A DNA stretch of 64,000 nt from Ceratobasidium sp. AG-K (GCA_037039685.1 JAWNGF010000002.1:5208001-5272000), one strand, 5' to 3'; numbered from the stretch's first letter, positions 23,713-36,214 are shown. The notes: generated from the sequence alone by a model not told the origin. A program made the numbers and translations.

Positions 23713-25185
23713 ATGATCTGGGCTCCACTGATCCCCCTACTAGCGCTAAGCGTCGCTGCGGCCCCCAGTCCTACTGCTAAACCGATTACCCTGCCCCTGA
23801 CTCGACGACAAGGGATCGCCAAACGCAAACACGACTCTGAATGGGCCAAGGGGCTGGCAGACTGGACAAACGCAAAGTGGGGCGGCGGAACAACGAGCAA
23901 GCGTGCGAGCGGCGCCAACGCTCTCATCAACAAAGGTACCGACTCGTCCTACTACGGCTCAATAGCTGTAGGAACGCCCCCAGTCGCATTCAATGTCATT
24001 CTTGATACTGGTACGTCATTGATACTTGCTGGTATTACTGTGCTGACTCTGCGGGTAGGCTCGTCTGACCTTTGGCTTGCGTCGTCAACCTGCTACACTG
24101 GCTGCCGTAACGTTCCCACATTTGACGGGTCGAATTCCACAACATTCAGGAAGTAGGTGGTCACACTGCCTGCTAAAATCCACGCTGACCCCGTGTTCAG
24201 TTTGACTACAGCGTTTGCCATTCAGTATGGATCCGGCCAGGCGGCGGGCGAGCTTGCCACCGACACAGTGCAGATGGCCGGTTTTGCAGTGACCGGCCAG
24301 ACTTTTGCACTCGCCGATCGAGTCTCTTCCGGGCTCTTGTCGAACCCAGTCTCGGGCCTCATGGGCCTTGGGTGGGAGACCATTGCTGCATCTGGCGCCA
24401 CTCCAATGTGGGAGACCTTGGCCAGGGGCAACCAATGGACGGATCCAGTCATGTCTTTCTTCCTCACTCGTTTTATCAACGTCAACGGAGCCCGCTCCGA
24501 AGAGCCTGGAGGAGAGTTTATGATGGGCGGCACCAACCCGGACCTCTATACCGGCGATATCGACTACGTTAACATTCCGAGCGGCCAGGAATCCTACTGG
24601 CTGCTTCCCTTGACCGGGCTTGGTGTCAACGGCGCCAACGTACTTTCAGGATCGGTTAACGCTGCGATCGACACGGGCACCACTCTTGTCGGCGGACCTT
24701 CCGCTGACATTGCAGCGATCTTTGCTCAAATTCCCAATTCAACACCTGGAACGGGCGATTACCAAGGCTATTACCTTTACCCGTGCTCAACATCAGTGAC
24801 GATCACGATGACGTTCTCCTCTCGCACATGGTCGATCGATCCGGGTGACTTTGCGCTTATGCGAGCGAGCAGCACGATGTGCGTTGGCGCATTCTTTGCG
24901 CTCAACCTCTCGGGCTCTGCTCCTTCCTGGATCGTTGGGGACACCTTCCTCAAGAACGTCTATTCGGTGTACCGCTACAACCCACCCAGTGTCGGGTTTG
25001 CGAACCTTTCCTCGAATGCGTTGGCGCAGAATACGCTGGGAAATGCTCTCCCCAGTGCAACCATCGGCACTTCGCCAGTAACTGCTTCTTCAGCTGCCAA
25101 TGCTGCTGCTGGGGCTCTCGACGTCAACCGGGTCGCAACGATGATGGGTGTGGGTGCCGGTGTTCTCGGTGCGATACTGCTTTAA
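23713..25185 (+). CDS. Secreted pepsin-like aspartic protease (family A1)
   Basis: Exons 23713-24010, 24059-24152 and 24201-25185 give 458 residues. A signal peptide (IWAPLIPLLALSVAAA) is followed by a basic propeptide with a likely KR cleavage site (TSKRASGANA). The mature enzyme has both catalytic Asp motifs, VILDTGSSDLWLAS, split by intron 1 after DTG, and AAIDTGTTLVGG, with the flap YGSGQAAGE between them and SWIVGDTFLKNVYSVY near the end. The C-terminus is an Ala/Ser-rich stretch ending in a short hydrophobic tail (MMGVGAGVLGAILL), which suggests GPI anchoring to membrane or wall, as in yapsin-like enzymes. That last point is inference. Confidence 0.93.
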
Positions 25186-25635
25186 TTTCACTTTGAATTA
25201 TTGCGCACAGTAGTTTATGCTTTGTGTTTGCGATACCCTATTCCTATTGCTTCGATGTCAAGACCTCGAATTAAGACACACGGACAAATCATTAGTTATG
25301 GATTTTGTATGTACATTTATACACGATTACAATAAACTCAGCTATTACAATGACATTGTATATTTTCCAAGTATAAATGTGATAAATTGGTCGTTTGTGA
25401 TATTGGGTGGTGCCTTTCAGTCCTGAATCCAACCACCACATTCAACTCGAGCGAGCTGTGCCAGGCAGATAGGAAGTCCTATACTTGGACACCCCTGCTG
25501 ATAGAAACGTGCGTGAGCAACCCGACACATGGTCCATAGGCGCTTCGACTTCTCTCTTGCCTAGCGGAGCGAGATACCACGACTCACGTGTAAAGAATCC
25601 AAGGAAGTCGACACTTGACACTTGACAGAATTGCA
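25186..25635. other. Intergenic, AT-rich then promoter of the glycosidase-like gene
   Basis: 450 bp. The first half is AT-rich protease 3' sequence. No gene or repeat seen. Confidence 0.4.
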
Positions 25636-27827
25636 ATGTCCGCTCACAAAAAGGAGCCGACTTCTGGCCCTACCCGCCCGGCGAGGTTTGCCCTCGGTAG
25701 GAGAACAGTCATGGTCGCAATCATATCTGCCCTCGTCGCGTCTGCTGTTTTTCGATGGATGGTGATAGGCGCGTGGAGAGGGACTCCCTTGGAGGTTGTT
25801 CCAACTGTCAAAGCACAGGGCATGTGGTAAGCTGAAGCTTTTGTCGCCTGAAATAGAGTCTAATTGGGCGAGAGATAGGTGCGGAAAGTACTACGAGTGA
25901 GTGTCTGGAGTTTTACGAGACTTTCCTTAGTTTACCGAAGCCGTATCAGGCAAGGACAACCACCTCGCACCCCAGGTGGAAACTTTCCAGTCCCACCCAA
26001 GTCCTCTACCCCTCTACTGCGATTCGAGTGCTGGCCTGGCCTGCGACCGTATGTATCTGGTCTCGACACGACCGGCTCGGTCCTTCTTTCTGCCTCTAGC
26101 GTCGATACCGCGCCCGGCACTGCGTACGACTCACTCAAGGATGGCTCGGTATTCCGCGTGTCAGCCGAGGTCGACGGTAAACCGATCGCTTCCAAGGTCT
26201 CGCTTACCCTAGGAGCTCCAATTGGCGAATCCGAGTTCACTTGGTCCAAACTGGGGCTCGCACCTCGACGTGAGGGGTACAATCTCACCTGTAGTGCAAC
26301 GTCCGCCAAGAGCGGCAAAGTGTTCAACGACCAAGCGACGGTGTTTTATTTGCCCCCGGTGCCAGAGAGCATCGGAGGCGTCGTACAAACAGATGGCCGA
26401 ACGGGAGCTATGCTTGTTCCCAATAAACAGAACACAAAGCGGGAGCCATTGTTTCCTTTTGGGTTCTACACGTCCTTTGGGGGGTACTTGGAGAAGAACT
26501 TGACGATACTGGATGAAATAAAGGAACAAGGGTAAGTAGTAGTCTGTGCGTGTGAGCGTGCTGACCGGTAAGCTGCTGTAGGTTTAACATGGTCCATCCG
26601 GTACCTACCTTCGATAACAAGACTGCCTTGGAGCTTGTACTGGATAGAATGGAGGAGCTGGGACTATGGCTTGTGTATGATATGAGATGGTAGGCACCAC
26701 CCTGTCTGCTGACGGTATGGGTTAACCATGTTACGGTCTTTCTCAGGGCGTATAAAAATCTCACGGTTGTTCGGGCAGAGGTGGAGTCGGTCAAGAAAAG
26801 AAAGAACGTTTTGGCTTGGTACACGGCCGACGAGTGAGTACTATATGGCTGAAGCCAGAGCTCTAATATTGGCGCAGGCCCGACGGTTGGGGAGACCCGC
26901 TAGATGCACCTCAAAAGGCTGCGGACCTGATAAACGAGCTTGACGGATACCGGCCGGTCGCTCTGGTGCGTTTCAGCCCCTCTTGAGCATTGCAAAACGC
27001 CGAGGGTGTTCCTTTAGGTCCTTAATTGCGCAGACTACCACTTTAGCGAATACAGCGCAGGTCACCAGATTATCACTCACGACACATATCCAATTGGAAT
27101 CAACGCAACCTGGTCGACCGTCTGGAATACCCCGTGCACACCAGAAGTTGGTGATTGCGGGTGCGACAATTGCCATGGTCAGTTTGAGGACATTGCCATC
27201 CGGCTCGATGAGTTCCAAGACCGGCTCATTTGGGAAGGCCGGTCTAAGGATGTTGTCGTTTGGACTGTACCTCAGGCGTTCGGGCAAGAGAGGTGTGTTG
27301 CCAAAGGATCCATGAAAGCACAACACACGTATCTCAACCCATGATAGCTACTGGCCCAGGAGACCGACTTCCCAGGAGATTGTGCTTGAAATGTTATTGG
27401 CGATCAACCATGGCAGTCTAGGTGAGCAGTGGTTGTATTACTTTGAATTAGCTCATGTGTGGGCATTTTACCAGGTGTTATGCCTTGGATCGATAGTCCG
27501 TCAGACCCGCTGATGCGCCCCGGCATATATCCGCTTGCGAGAGTAATTCCTGCCCTGTCAAGTTTCGTCCTGGGAGATCGAAGCCTATTCGGGCGCCCAA
27601 ACGTGAGCACACAGAGAGTGGACGTGACCACTTGGACCAGGAACGGCAAGACACTACTCATTGCGCTTAATCTCAACGACGCGCCCGTTCAATCCGAGGT
27701 TCAAACCGATCGCACGTATTCCAAGCCCAGCGTCGTGTATGAGAATGGTGCGCAGGTAATGTCAGTCAGTGGGAGGGTCGTGAAGATCATGCTTCAGCCA
27801 TTAAGTAGCATTGCGGTGATATTGTAA
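25636..27827 (+). CDS. Membrane-anchored glycosidase-like protein
   Basis: Nine exons starting at ATG 25636. Residues 1-26 are basic and cytosolic, and about 28-48 form one hydrophobic segment (VMVAIISALVASAVFRWMV), so this looks like a type II membrane protein facing the lumen or exterior. A beta-rich domain follows (PYVSGLDTTGSVLLSASS and onward). Then comes a probable (beta/alpha)8 region: FPFGFYTSFGGYL, FNMVHPVPTFDN, LGLWLVYDMRW, and VLAWYTADEPDGWGDP, where the Glu sits where acid/base residues occur in several glycoside hydrolase clans. A four-Cys cluster (TPEVGDCGCDNCHGQ) and a C-terminal beta domain complete it. Exon 2 is only 18 nt. I do not recognise a CAZy family. It ends 62 bp tail-to-tail from the Nudix gene. 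Confidence 0.7.
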
Positions 27828-27889
27828 TACTAAAAGCGGAAATGGCACTTGAGCTATCGTCGGACTGGGTGCATCAATCGTGTCATATC

Positions 27890-29378
27890 TTAAAGCTTGC
27901 TCTTCGGCAACACTTTGTCATTCTCCCATGGACCCCATTCCTTTAGTCCCTCGGCCTGTGCAGCGTCGCGTAATACCGGCACAGTTCGCATCGCCGTCTC
28001 AAACCTCTCTTGGCTTGACCGTTGGTTCGGTGCCTGAACTACAAAATCTGGCATTTGTGGATGGTACGCAATCATAGCCACTTGTAATAAGATTGACCTG
28101 GAATGATTTGGGGTTGGTTTCAGTACTCAAACCCCTACATAATTTCAGAGCATTCACTTACGCTGTAAGTCCAAATATAGGTTTCACACCCTGCTCTTCA
28201 CGTCCGGTCAGGAAGCGATGGAACCGGACGGGTTCTTTGGCCGTTCCCCATGCAACATCAACGTAAGTATGGTATGGCGCAACGGCAGGCTGCTCTGGTG
28301 GTGGGTAGGCCGCAGGGCCTTGTGCTTTATACGATTCAGCCGAGAACTTTTGCCGTCTCGATCGGAACACTTTCTTTTGTGAGGATCTACGTTGCGCGTT
28401 GGATGGGGACTGGGTGCTGTTGGTATTTGGTTGATCGGGTGAAGTTATCAATGGTATGGATCGAATCGCCCCATCTGAAGGCGGATGAGATCCACTGGGG
28501 AATAGAGACGCGGGTGGTTCTTCATAGAGAAATGCCCGTAGCGGGTGGGTAAACAAAAGGTCGACTTCGGGAGCGTTTAGTTTTGGTTTGAGTGATTGAT
28601 CTTTTATGAGCACGACCACCCTGTTTAGGGTGGTATGTAACTGGGCGGGGACCACACATGTCTGAACTTCGACTCACGGCGTGACAATGAGGTTGTTTCC
28701 CGATACTAACACCAAATGTAAGAACTTCGCAACAGAAGAACCAACAACAACTTACAGAAGGGTTCCAAAGTACATAGCAGCTTTAGTTTCCGCTTATCCA
28801 TGGGAAGCCCTATCTTCACGGGCACGTTAATGACCGAGTTATACGTCAATAAGACTAGTACCTCTTCAAATGCCTCCCTCCGCTGCATTATGCTAGATCA
28901 GCTATCCTATAACCCATAGCATTCAGTGGACCTACCGCAGTATCCTCGATTGAATTATCCTTTGGCTCCATCCTACCTCCGGGTAATGATGTATCCCCGC
29001 CATATGTCCTCAGCGCAAGTGACCGACTTGCACATTGCCCATCATTCTACATTTCTCCGAGTACATCATAATCACTCACCGACTAAGCAGTACGTATATG
29101 TCTCCCAGCCTCCCTACGAACAGAGCCACCAAGACTGCCGCTTGTCGCGAACGAGGAAACCTCACTAGATGTTTTGAAGCCGGATAGGCGGGAACGTGTT
29201 TGGCCAGCTGCTTTAGAGCACTAAAATACCAATTTTAGTTGTCGTGTAGAACTGCCTGATCACAGAGCGTGGCCTACGTCTCAGATTCGGGCTTCAGTGT
29301 TAGCTCGTCACCAGTGATCGACTTCAAGTTTGCGTCGAACGCATTTTGGCTGAGCATTTTGGAGGCTGGACGAGGCAT
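27890..29378 (-). CDS. PCD1: Nudix coenzyme A diphosphatase
   Basis: Read from ATG 29376-29378 to TAA 27890-27892 through about eight exons, roughly 330 residues. Enzymes of this group cleave CoA or oxidised CoA to 4'-phosphopantetheine and 3',5'-ADP; yeast Pcd1 is peroxisomal. Family blocks in order: FPRSRQAAVLVALFVGRLGD, YVLLSRRSLALRTYGGDTSL, the Nudix box PGGRMEPKD..TARREAFEEIGLP (metal-binding Glu residues present), LLCTLEPFLSGNNLIVTP and FRFHRF-type YVDVAWG..PVRFHRFL. Splicing breaks the Nudix box into two exons. The C-terminus ends SKL, a canonical type 1 peroxisomal targeting signal, supporting a peroxisomal site. Confidence 0.9.
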
Positions 29379-29674
29379 CACAAAGAGAGTTCGCCTTAAG
29401 TACAATTAGAGGAAATAATGATCAAAGTCTGGAGACGTGAGAATGAAGGAGTCGCATTCAGACTGGCAAGCGCTCCGGTCGCCGGGAATTGCCTGTGCCG
29501 ATCGGTTGAGTAGCCAGCGCACTCACGTGGCTTCGACACCATGTTTGACAACATTCACAAACAGAGTCTTGGGAATAACCCACCCGCATTAAACCAGGAG
29601 CAAATTGGGTAACAGCTATATTTCATTGATGAGAGGTGCTGATAGCTACATGTAGTATAAATTAATCCTACTAT

Positions 29675-31273
29675 CTATTCGTTAACTGGGGCGAGATGTA
29701 AACCTGGGGTGTGGCGTCTGACCCAATCCCAGAAATTAACTCCATAATTATAGTACGCAACCCCAAAGGCTGCGCCTCCGAGGTGCGCCCAATGATCAAA
29801 TGTCCTGCAGAACGTCAGTCGATGTCCATCCACAATTGTACGCATAACTTACTTCCAACCACGTATAATCCCTAAAATATCGAGACCAACCATTGCACCA
29901 ACCCCGGCTCCAATTGGCAAGGAAAAAAATGGGAGGAAAATTAGGGACACATTTGCGTCAGGGAATGCCAGAGCTGATACTGTCACCGCCGCATAGATAG
30001 CCCCAGATGCACCGAGAGACGGCGCAATTCCCGCATAGGCTGTGGTAGCAGCAATCGACTCGGCCCTCGCAGGAGTCGATGTAAGAGTCCGAAGCAGAGC
30101 AGGGAGTCTCACGCGCGTTGATATTATATGCGAGACATAGGAAGAAAATAAGCCGGCTGAATGCGCAGAGATTAGCGTCCAGCGAAATAAACGAGGTGTA
30201 ATTTCATACCACTCAAAAAGAAAGCCATGAAATGGTATATGCTCGTTGATTCTGGTAACCCAGATGGAGCTAATGCTTGTTTTTGCCTCAACAAAGTGTT
30301 TGCGGCAGAACCTATATCCGAATATGGGACTTGACTATTCACAACGCAAATAAAAGTAGCTTACCAAATGATAATAACGCTATTGAGTTGAATGCAAGAT
30401 GCATGAACGCCGAGTGACTGAAAATGCTAGTGGCCATGGTGTAATGTCGGCCAGAAAGCGGGTTGTGTAGGAAATGTCGTCGCATCACGCCTCTTAGGGC
30501 AGGAATTTGCCAGGCCACAAAGACGGACGCACAAATGCCTGGGGAGACATCCCGTTTGACTCGATTTGATACATTCATAAGGTAGTGAACGACGCACCTG
30601 TGATCATCATGCTAGTCCGACGCCCCTCGCCAGAACCTAGCCAGTTATTCGCTGCGATGTAGGCGCTTCGGTTTATAAACTGCCGAACAGACAGCGGAAG
30701 TGCGGCGGTATTATCTCGAAGGGAACTCAGTGTTTCTGTGAGCCGCTACATGATCACAGTCACATGGTTTGTTTACACCGTGATACGGCCACCATACCTG
30801 CTTGAGGTCGAGTAGACGAGCTCTCTGAAGCTCCGAGCTACCTGGGACAGTGAGGCCTCTCCACCACTGTCCTGCGCCAAGTCGCTCAGCAAAGTATTGT
30901 GTATCACGATTAGTGGCCGTTCCAGCGGCGTAGTAGGCAAGGCCGGAGATTCCAACTGCAAACTACCGAGAGTGGGCGGGGTTAGGGGCAACGACGGATA
31001 ATAGGAGCTCACAAGAGTAGGTCTGATCAGAGAAGGGGCTGCGAGTTGTTCCGCAAAGGTGTGCTTCGCCCAGGTCGAAGTCTGGCCATGGTGGCCATGG
31101 GGCTCGCGTCGCGGCAGAAATCGCTGGGACGAGAAAGAGAAGGGTCGTCCAGGAGAAACATGCTGTTTGAGGTGACTCAAAGCGTTTGAGTGGCTGGAAT
31201 GCTTCAATCTGGTCAATCCACCGATGACCATGGCTGCCGAGCGGAGGCGTAAACATTCCCGTAAAGCTCTCAT
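29675..31273 (-). CDS. PCP1: Mitochondrial rhomboid protease (PARL/Pcp1 type)
   Basis: Start ATG 31271-31273, stop TAG 29675-29677. The N-terminus is Arg-rich with no acids (MRALRECLRLRSA), a typical mitochondrial presequence. After a loop domain, six or seven hydrophobic segments form the intramembrane protease. The catalytic Ser is in PSLGASGAIYA and the catalytic His in TFDHWAHLGGAAFG. The first-loop HxxxN of rhomboids is seen in SHSAFMHLAFNSIALLSFG. In yeast Pcp1 cleaves Mgm1 and Ccp1 at the inner membrane to control fusion and heme protein maturation. The donor near 30790 is ambiguous by a few codons. The Nudix gene starts 297 bp downstream on the same strand. Confidence 0.9.
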
Positions 31274-31890
31274 TTGAAAATTAATTTGGCACGTGATCAT
31301 CAAGAAGAGGTGTGCACTCAACCTCGGTGTAAATCAACGAATCACGTTTATTAAACTGTACCGATCATATATAGGATATCTAATATCCGTTATGAATGCT
31401 ACATGCGTGGATATGTGCCTTGTGACACCGGCAAGCGCATTTTCAGCATCGAAGCCAGGCATATAGTCCCCAAGTAATGCATTTGCTTACCTCCATCAGA
31501 CGCCCATGTGTTGGCTACCTTCTCCTCGTTCCTCAATATAGCCTCTCCCCAGACCTGGAGCTAGCCCTGATCCCTGTATCTCACTTTCTGGTGAACAGCG
31601 GGCAAGATGTTTGTATGAAATCAGATGATTGAACTGGCCCTCAGTATATTGCAGACCCGGTCATTTATCTCCCGGCCGAACTAGGTTGTACCTCGTTATG
31701 ATTGAATCGCTGCTCCTATCGATTGTCCCTAACGTTGTCCCCAAAGTTTGACCGTGGGTTTCCGGCACTCGGTTTATAATTGACTGGACTCCTAGGAGAT
31801 TTGAATCACGTTTAGGGGACTCCTCTTTGCTCGTTTATCTCTGGCACGCTATCATTCAAACGGACTATCTTCGACTGCAGGCCTGGTTCA
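31274..31890. other. Divergent intergenic region between rhomboid and WSC oxidase
   Basis: 617 bp containing both promoters. A TTTATAATT element near 31770 may serve the oxidase. No gene seen. Confidence 0.4.
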
Positions 31891-34800
31891 ATGGAGCAAC
31901 TTTTACTGTACTTTATACCACTCTTGCTGGCGATTCAGCTACCCCATGCTCTCACTATTCGGCCCTCTTTGAACATTACAAAGAGGTCGGAATCACCAAA
32001 CAGCCCCCATTTTCTTGAACGGGCTGCTCCTGTTTTGCCATCCGGTTGGTCGTACAAGTCCTGCATTCGTGAACCATCTTCGGGGCGCACACTTACCGGT
32101 ACATCTATTCTTACAACATGTAGCCGCCTTTGCTCACGCATTTGCTAGGCTATTCCTTTACATCTTCATCCATGACGGTTGACTCTTGTGTGTCGGCATG
32201 CGCAACTCGAGGTTACGCCCTCGCTGGTGCCGAGTACGCGAACGAATGCTATTGTGGTAATACTTTCGCCGGTGCATCAACTGGTGGTGGTTCCGTTCCT
32301 CCTGAATCAGAGTGCAATATGCCGTGTGCTGGCGATTCTTCGCAAATTTGTGGCGCTGGGAACAGGCTCTCCGTTTATACAAACGGACAGAGCACCCCTG
32401 GTGCCCCTGTATTGCCTCCTGGATGGTCGTCATCATCCAAGTGTATCACTGAGGCCTCCACGGGTCGTGCTCTTGTTGGCAACTCGCTTACTTCACAAAG
32501 CATGACATTGGACCAATGCATTGATCTCTGTGACCAAACAGGATTCAAATACGCAGGAGCCGAGGTTTGTAATCGCTTCTCTCATATTGCGCTGTCTGAC
32601 CAACAATGAAATTTGTAGTATGGCGCTGAATGCTACTGTTCTAATACAATTTCTACAGCGAATGGTGGAGGAGTTGAAGTTGCAACCTCTGATTGCAATA
32701 TGAATTGCGCAGGTATTTTCTTCAGAAATCCAAATTGCTTCAGACCCATCCACTCATGTTGTCTACAAACAGGAAACTCTCAACAAAAGTGTGGTGCCGG
32801 CTATCGAATTACGCTCTACAGCAAAACAGCAACTACGAGCCCCCTGCCATCAGGATGGATCAAGAACTTTTGCACGATCGACCAGAGTACCCGTGTGCTT
32901 AGCGGATACAGCTATGGCGATAGTTCCGGTCTAACTCCGGCTAGCTGCATCACTGAATGTGCGCAGCGTAACTTTTTGCTTGGTAAGTTTGAAGTCGGGC
33001 GAGAACCGTGTGGACCGAGTCTTATTGTTCCGTGAAGCGGGAGTCGAAAACGGAAATGAGTGTTATTGTGGTAATTCAATCAATATGGCCTATCCTACGA
33101 AGGACAGTGATTGTCGGGCCGCTTGTTCAGGCGATGAATCCCAGTATTGTGGAGGCGGCTGGCGCCTCATGGTTTATATCAAGGTAGCTACGTATTCTAT
33201 CGAGTTGACAAATTTGAGTGACTATATGCGTTAGGTTCCCGACACGCCGTCTGGCTCGAGCGCGTGGACTTTGACTTCTGGGGGGAATTCTGGCGTGTAA
33301 GTGAATACAGTCATCAATTCCCCAGCACTAACTATGTTTTTAGGGTCATGACCCATGTTGCCGTTACCACAAGCGATACGATGCTCGTCATCGACCGGAA
33401 GGAGAATAACCCACTTCTAAAGGCAGATGGTAAACCAGCTTGGGGCGCTGTCTGGAATTTACAAACCAATATCGCCCGACCGTTGAACATTGTCACGCAT
33501 TCGTTCTGCTCCTCAGGTAACTTCTTGTCAAACGGCACGCGTAGGTTTTCTCACCTTCCAAACTGAAATAATGTTAATCGCAACTCCCAAGTGGCCAATT
33601 TCGGCGGACATCCGTACACAGACCGAAGCGGCGAGGCCGTTCCGGACGGACAACAAGGCATCCGACTTTTCAACCCTTGCGCGGCTTCTGGGAACTGCGA
33701 TATTTACGAGAACCCTACAGTATGTCTGGCAATTTAATTTTTGAATTACGTTTGTCTTACCATATGTATTTAGCGCATTCGGCTTACTTCGGATAGATGG
33801 TATCCATCCTCTGCACGTTTACATGATGGATCGGCCATTATCTTGGGAGGTCAGATTACTGCTGGCTGGACAAACGACGGTATGCCAGAGATGATTGTTT
33901 CGTCAAAATTCTAATATGCCCCAGCACTCGTAAATAACCCGAGTTATGAGTTTTTCCCCGCGAAGAACATCAACGGCTACAACGGTGGGATGTGTTTATA
34001 TAGTGATACACCACCCTGACACTTTGTCGAAGGACTTCAAATACCGTCTCAGTTTTTCAAAGACACCCTCCCGCACAACACCTTCCCTCATGTTTAGTGC
34101 GTTCTCTTCTATGATCCGACGTTTCCAAGGAACTGATAGGCCTCTTCTCAGCGCATTGCCGAGCAAGAAGTTGTTCGTTGCCGCCAATAATCAGGCCAGT
34201 GAGTGCCGAATATGCTAATGTAGCGAGTTGATTAGCTAACCTAAAGCTGACAGTGTTGTTGGACTGGGAGAATAACGCAGAGAGCCGGCTGCCGAATTTC
34301 CCAAATGGGCAAAGAGTCGCTTACCCGATGAATGCTGCCGGTATGTTTTCTACCAGGTGATTGTCGAATAAGTCTGAGTGATACTAATGGGTCTTTCTAG
34401 GTATACTTCTCCCGCTGACTCCTGCAAACAACTATACACCAGAAGTTCTCATATGCGGAGGCTCGCACCTATCGTGAGTACCCGGTTGCCGTATGCAGTA
34501 CTATCTGCTGACTTGAGTGGCTCAGAGATACGTTATCAGGCGATCAAATTGACGCACACCACGATTATGCCAGCGCTCAGTGCTCTCGAATGTTACTTGA
34601 CTCGGCTGGAATTGCGGGAGGCTGGAAGGTAGAATACATGCCGGAGCCAAGGAGTAAGCACTCAAACTTAAATAACCTAACGCATCACCCGTTCTTATCT
34701 GCTATATGTCGACAGTTATGCCGGATGGTGTGTTGTTACCAAACGGGAAGGTTTTGATTGTCAACGGTGGTCGTACTGGCACTGCTGGTATGTTACGATA

Positions 34801-35635
34801 AGAAAACTTGCACATCCCGTTCTTACTCATATCATCATACGGGTCAAAAGGGTATGGGAACTCAAAGTACCGCATCGGCGACTCTAACGCGGACAACCCA
34901 ACCTTTACCCCCCTATTATACGACCCTACCCTCCCAGTTGGTCAGAGATTTTCCCAAGTAAACATGCCTACTAGCAACATTGGAAGACTTTACCATAGTG
35001 TTGCGTACGTATTGACTCGAGAGTTAGGCATCGACTCGCATATACTTACCTTTCGGTTCACTAGCACTCTTCTACCTTCTGGGGAAATCTTGATTGGAGG
35101 GTCAAACCCTAATGATGATATGGAGACCCGCCCGTGGCCGTCGGAGTATCGAGTCGAGTACCTAAAACCGGTGAGATCACAAGTCCAGACTTATCAACTT
35201 GCCTAACCAAAAATAGTCGTACATGTTTGCTTCGAGGCCGACGTACAGCGGCCTGCCAGCAACGGTTAACTATGGGGCAACATTCACACTATCCATTGTA
35301 ATTCCCTCGTCAACGGCTGTAGTCAAAGTCATGCTCATGGATCTGGGCTTCATTACACACTCCGTTCATTTGGATCAAAAGGCTGTAGAACTTGTTTCAA
35401 CTCTGTCGGCCAACAGGTTATCATTAACTGTTGTTGGACCACCGAGTGCGCCTAGTAAGCTCACTTTTATGTTTTGCTCATGACAGCTCTGACACTATAC
35501 CTCCAATCTTCAGTTTATTCCCCAGGTCCTGGTTGGATTTTCGTTTTAGCTGGTGACGTTCCGTCCGTGGCACAGAAGGTAATGATTGGTACTGGAGCGC
35601 CACCGCCAAAAGATGATGCGGCAACAGCCAAGTGA
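31891..35635 (+). CDS. Triple-WSC copper radical oxidase (glyoxal oxidase type, AA5)
   Basis: A signal peptide (LLLYFIPLLLAIQLPHA) leads three WSC carbohydrate-binding domains, each of about 90 residues with eight Cys (for example CYCGNTFAG and CNMPCAGDSSQICGAG). The last exons encode a seven-bladed glyoxal/galactose oxidase domain and its C-terminal DUF1929-like part. All radical-copper ligands known from Phanerochaete glyoxal oxidase can be placed: the crosslinked Cys in HSFCSSGNFLSNGT, the crosslinked Tyr in RWYPSSARLHDGS, Tyr-His in GRLYHSVASTLLPSG and the second His in FITHSVHLDQ. Such enzymes oxidise aldehydes or alcohols to make extracellular H2O2 for peroxidases. The gene has at least fifteen short introns. 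The TGA at 35633 overlaps a GTGAG that could act as a donor, so the end is slightly uncertain. Confidence 0.9.
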
Positions 35636-36214
35636 GTTAAATCCCCCCGATTTAGGGATACGCATTAAATGCAGTAACAGCATGCTTGCCAATACCGCCA
35701 ATCCTGCGTCTAGCCCAAATTGATTATGACTGATTTTGATCGTATAGCATGATATATCACTATTTTTCTCATTTATCGTGCCGTGGATATAGTACAATGC
35801 GAGGAACTTATACCTAAGCTGGTTTGAGGTACAAGTACAAATGACGCCCAGAGAAGCCCACATCGATTCGCTGGGCCTACTCTACAAAAGGCCCAAAATC
35901 TCGTTCGTCTCGTGGGGTCTCGGGATTCAGGGGAGGTGCTCGTCAGGCTCCCAAGCGCTCGTGATGTCTTGTGAGCCCTCGCGAGATAAGCGCGCATTTC
36001 GCTCTTGATTGCTCGCGAGCCCTCAGGAGCGCTTCGGAGCCGCCACGAGCTCGACGAGCACCTCCCATTGATCCCGAGACCACACGAGATTCTTGGGTAT
36101 TGCTGACGTATAATTTTACATGTAATCAACCCGAGTTTTGATCACGTTACCCCATCCCCTTCCCACTTCATCTGTGCTAACCACTACCCACACTGCTTGA
36201 AACAAGTCTCGAAT
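35636..36214. other. Intergenic holding a foldback element
   Basis: 579 bp between the oxidase and the UBX gene. Its middle third is the inverted repeat annotated separately. The last 118 bp are the UBX promoter and leader. Confidence 0.5.
35892..36097. repeat. Foldback element with 73-75 bp imperfect terminal inverted repeats
   Basis: Left arm 35892-35964 matches the reverse complement of 36023-36097, with an 11-bp insertion and a few mismatches. The best blocks are GGTCTCGGGAT and GGGAGGTGCTCGTC. The 58-bp centre contains two more CTCGCGAG palindromes. It has no coding capacity. Size and shape fit a MITE or foldback transposon; a clear target-site duplication was not found. Confidence 0.7.
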
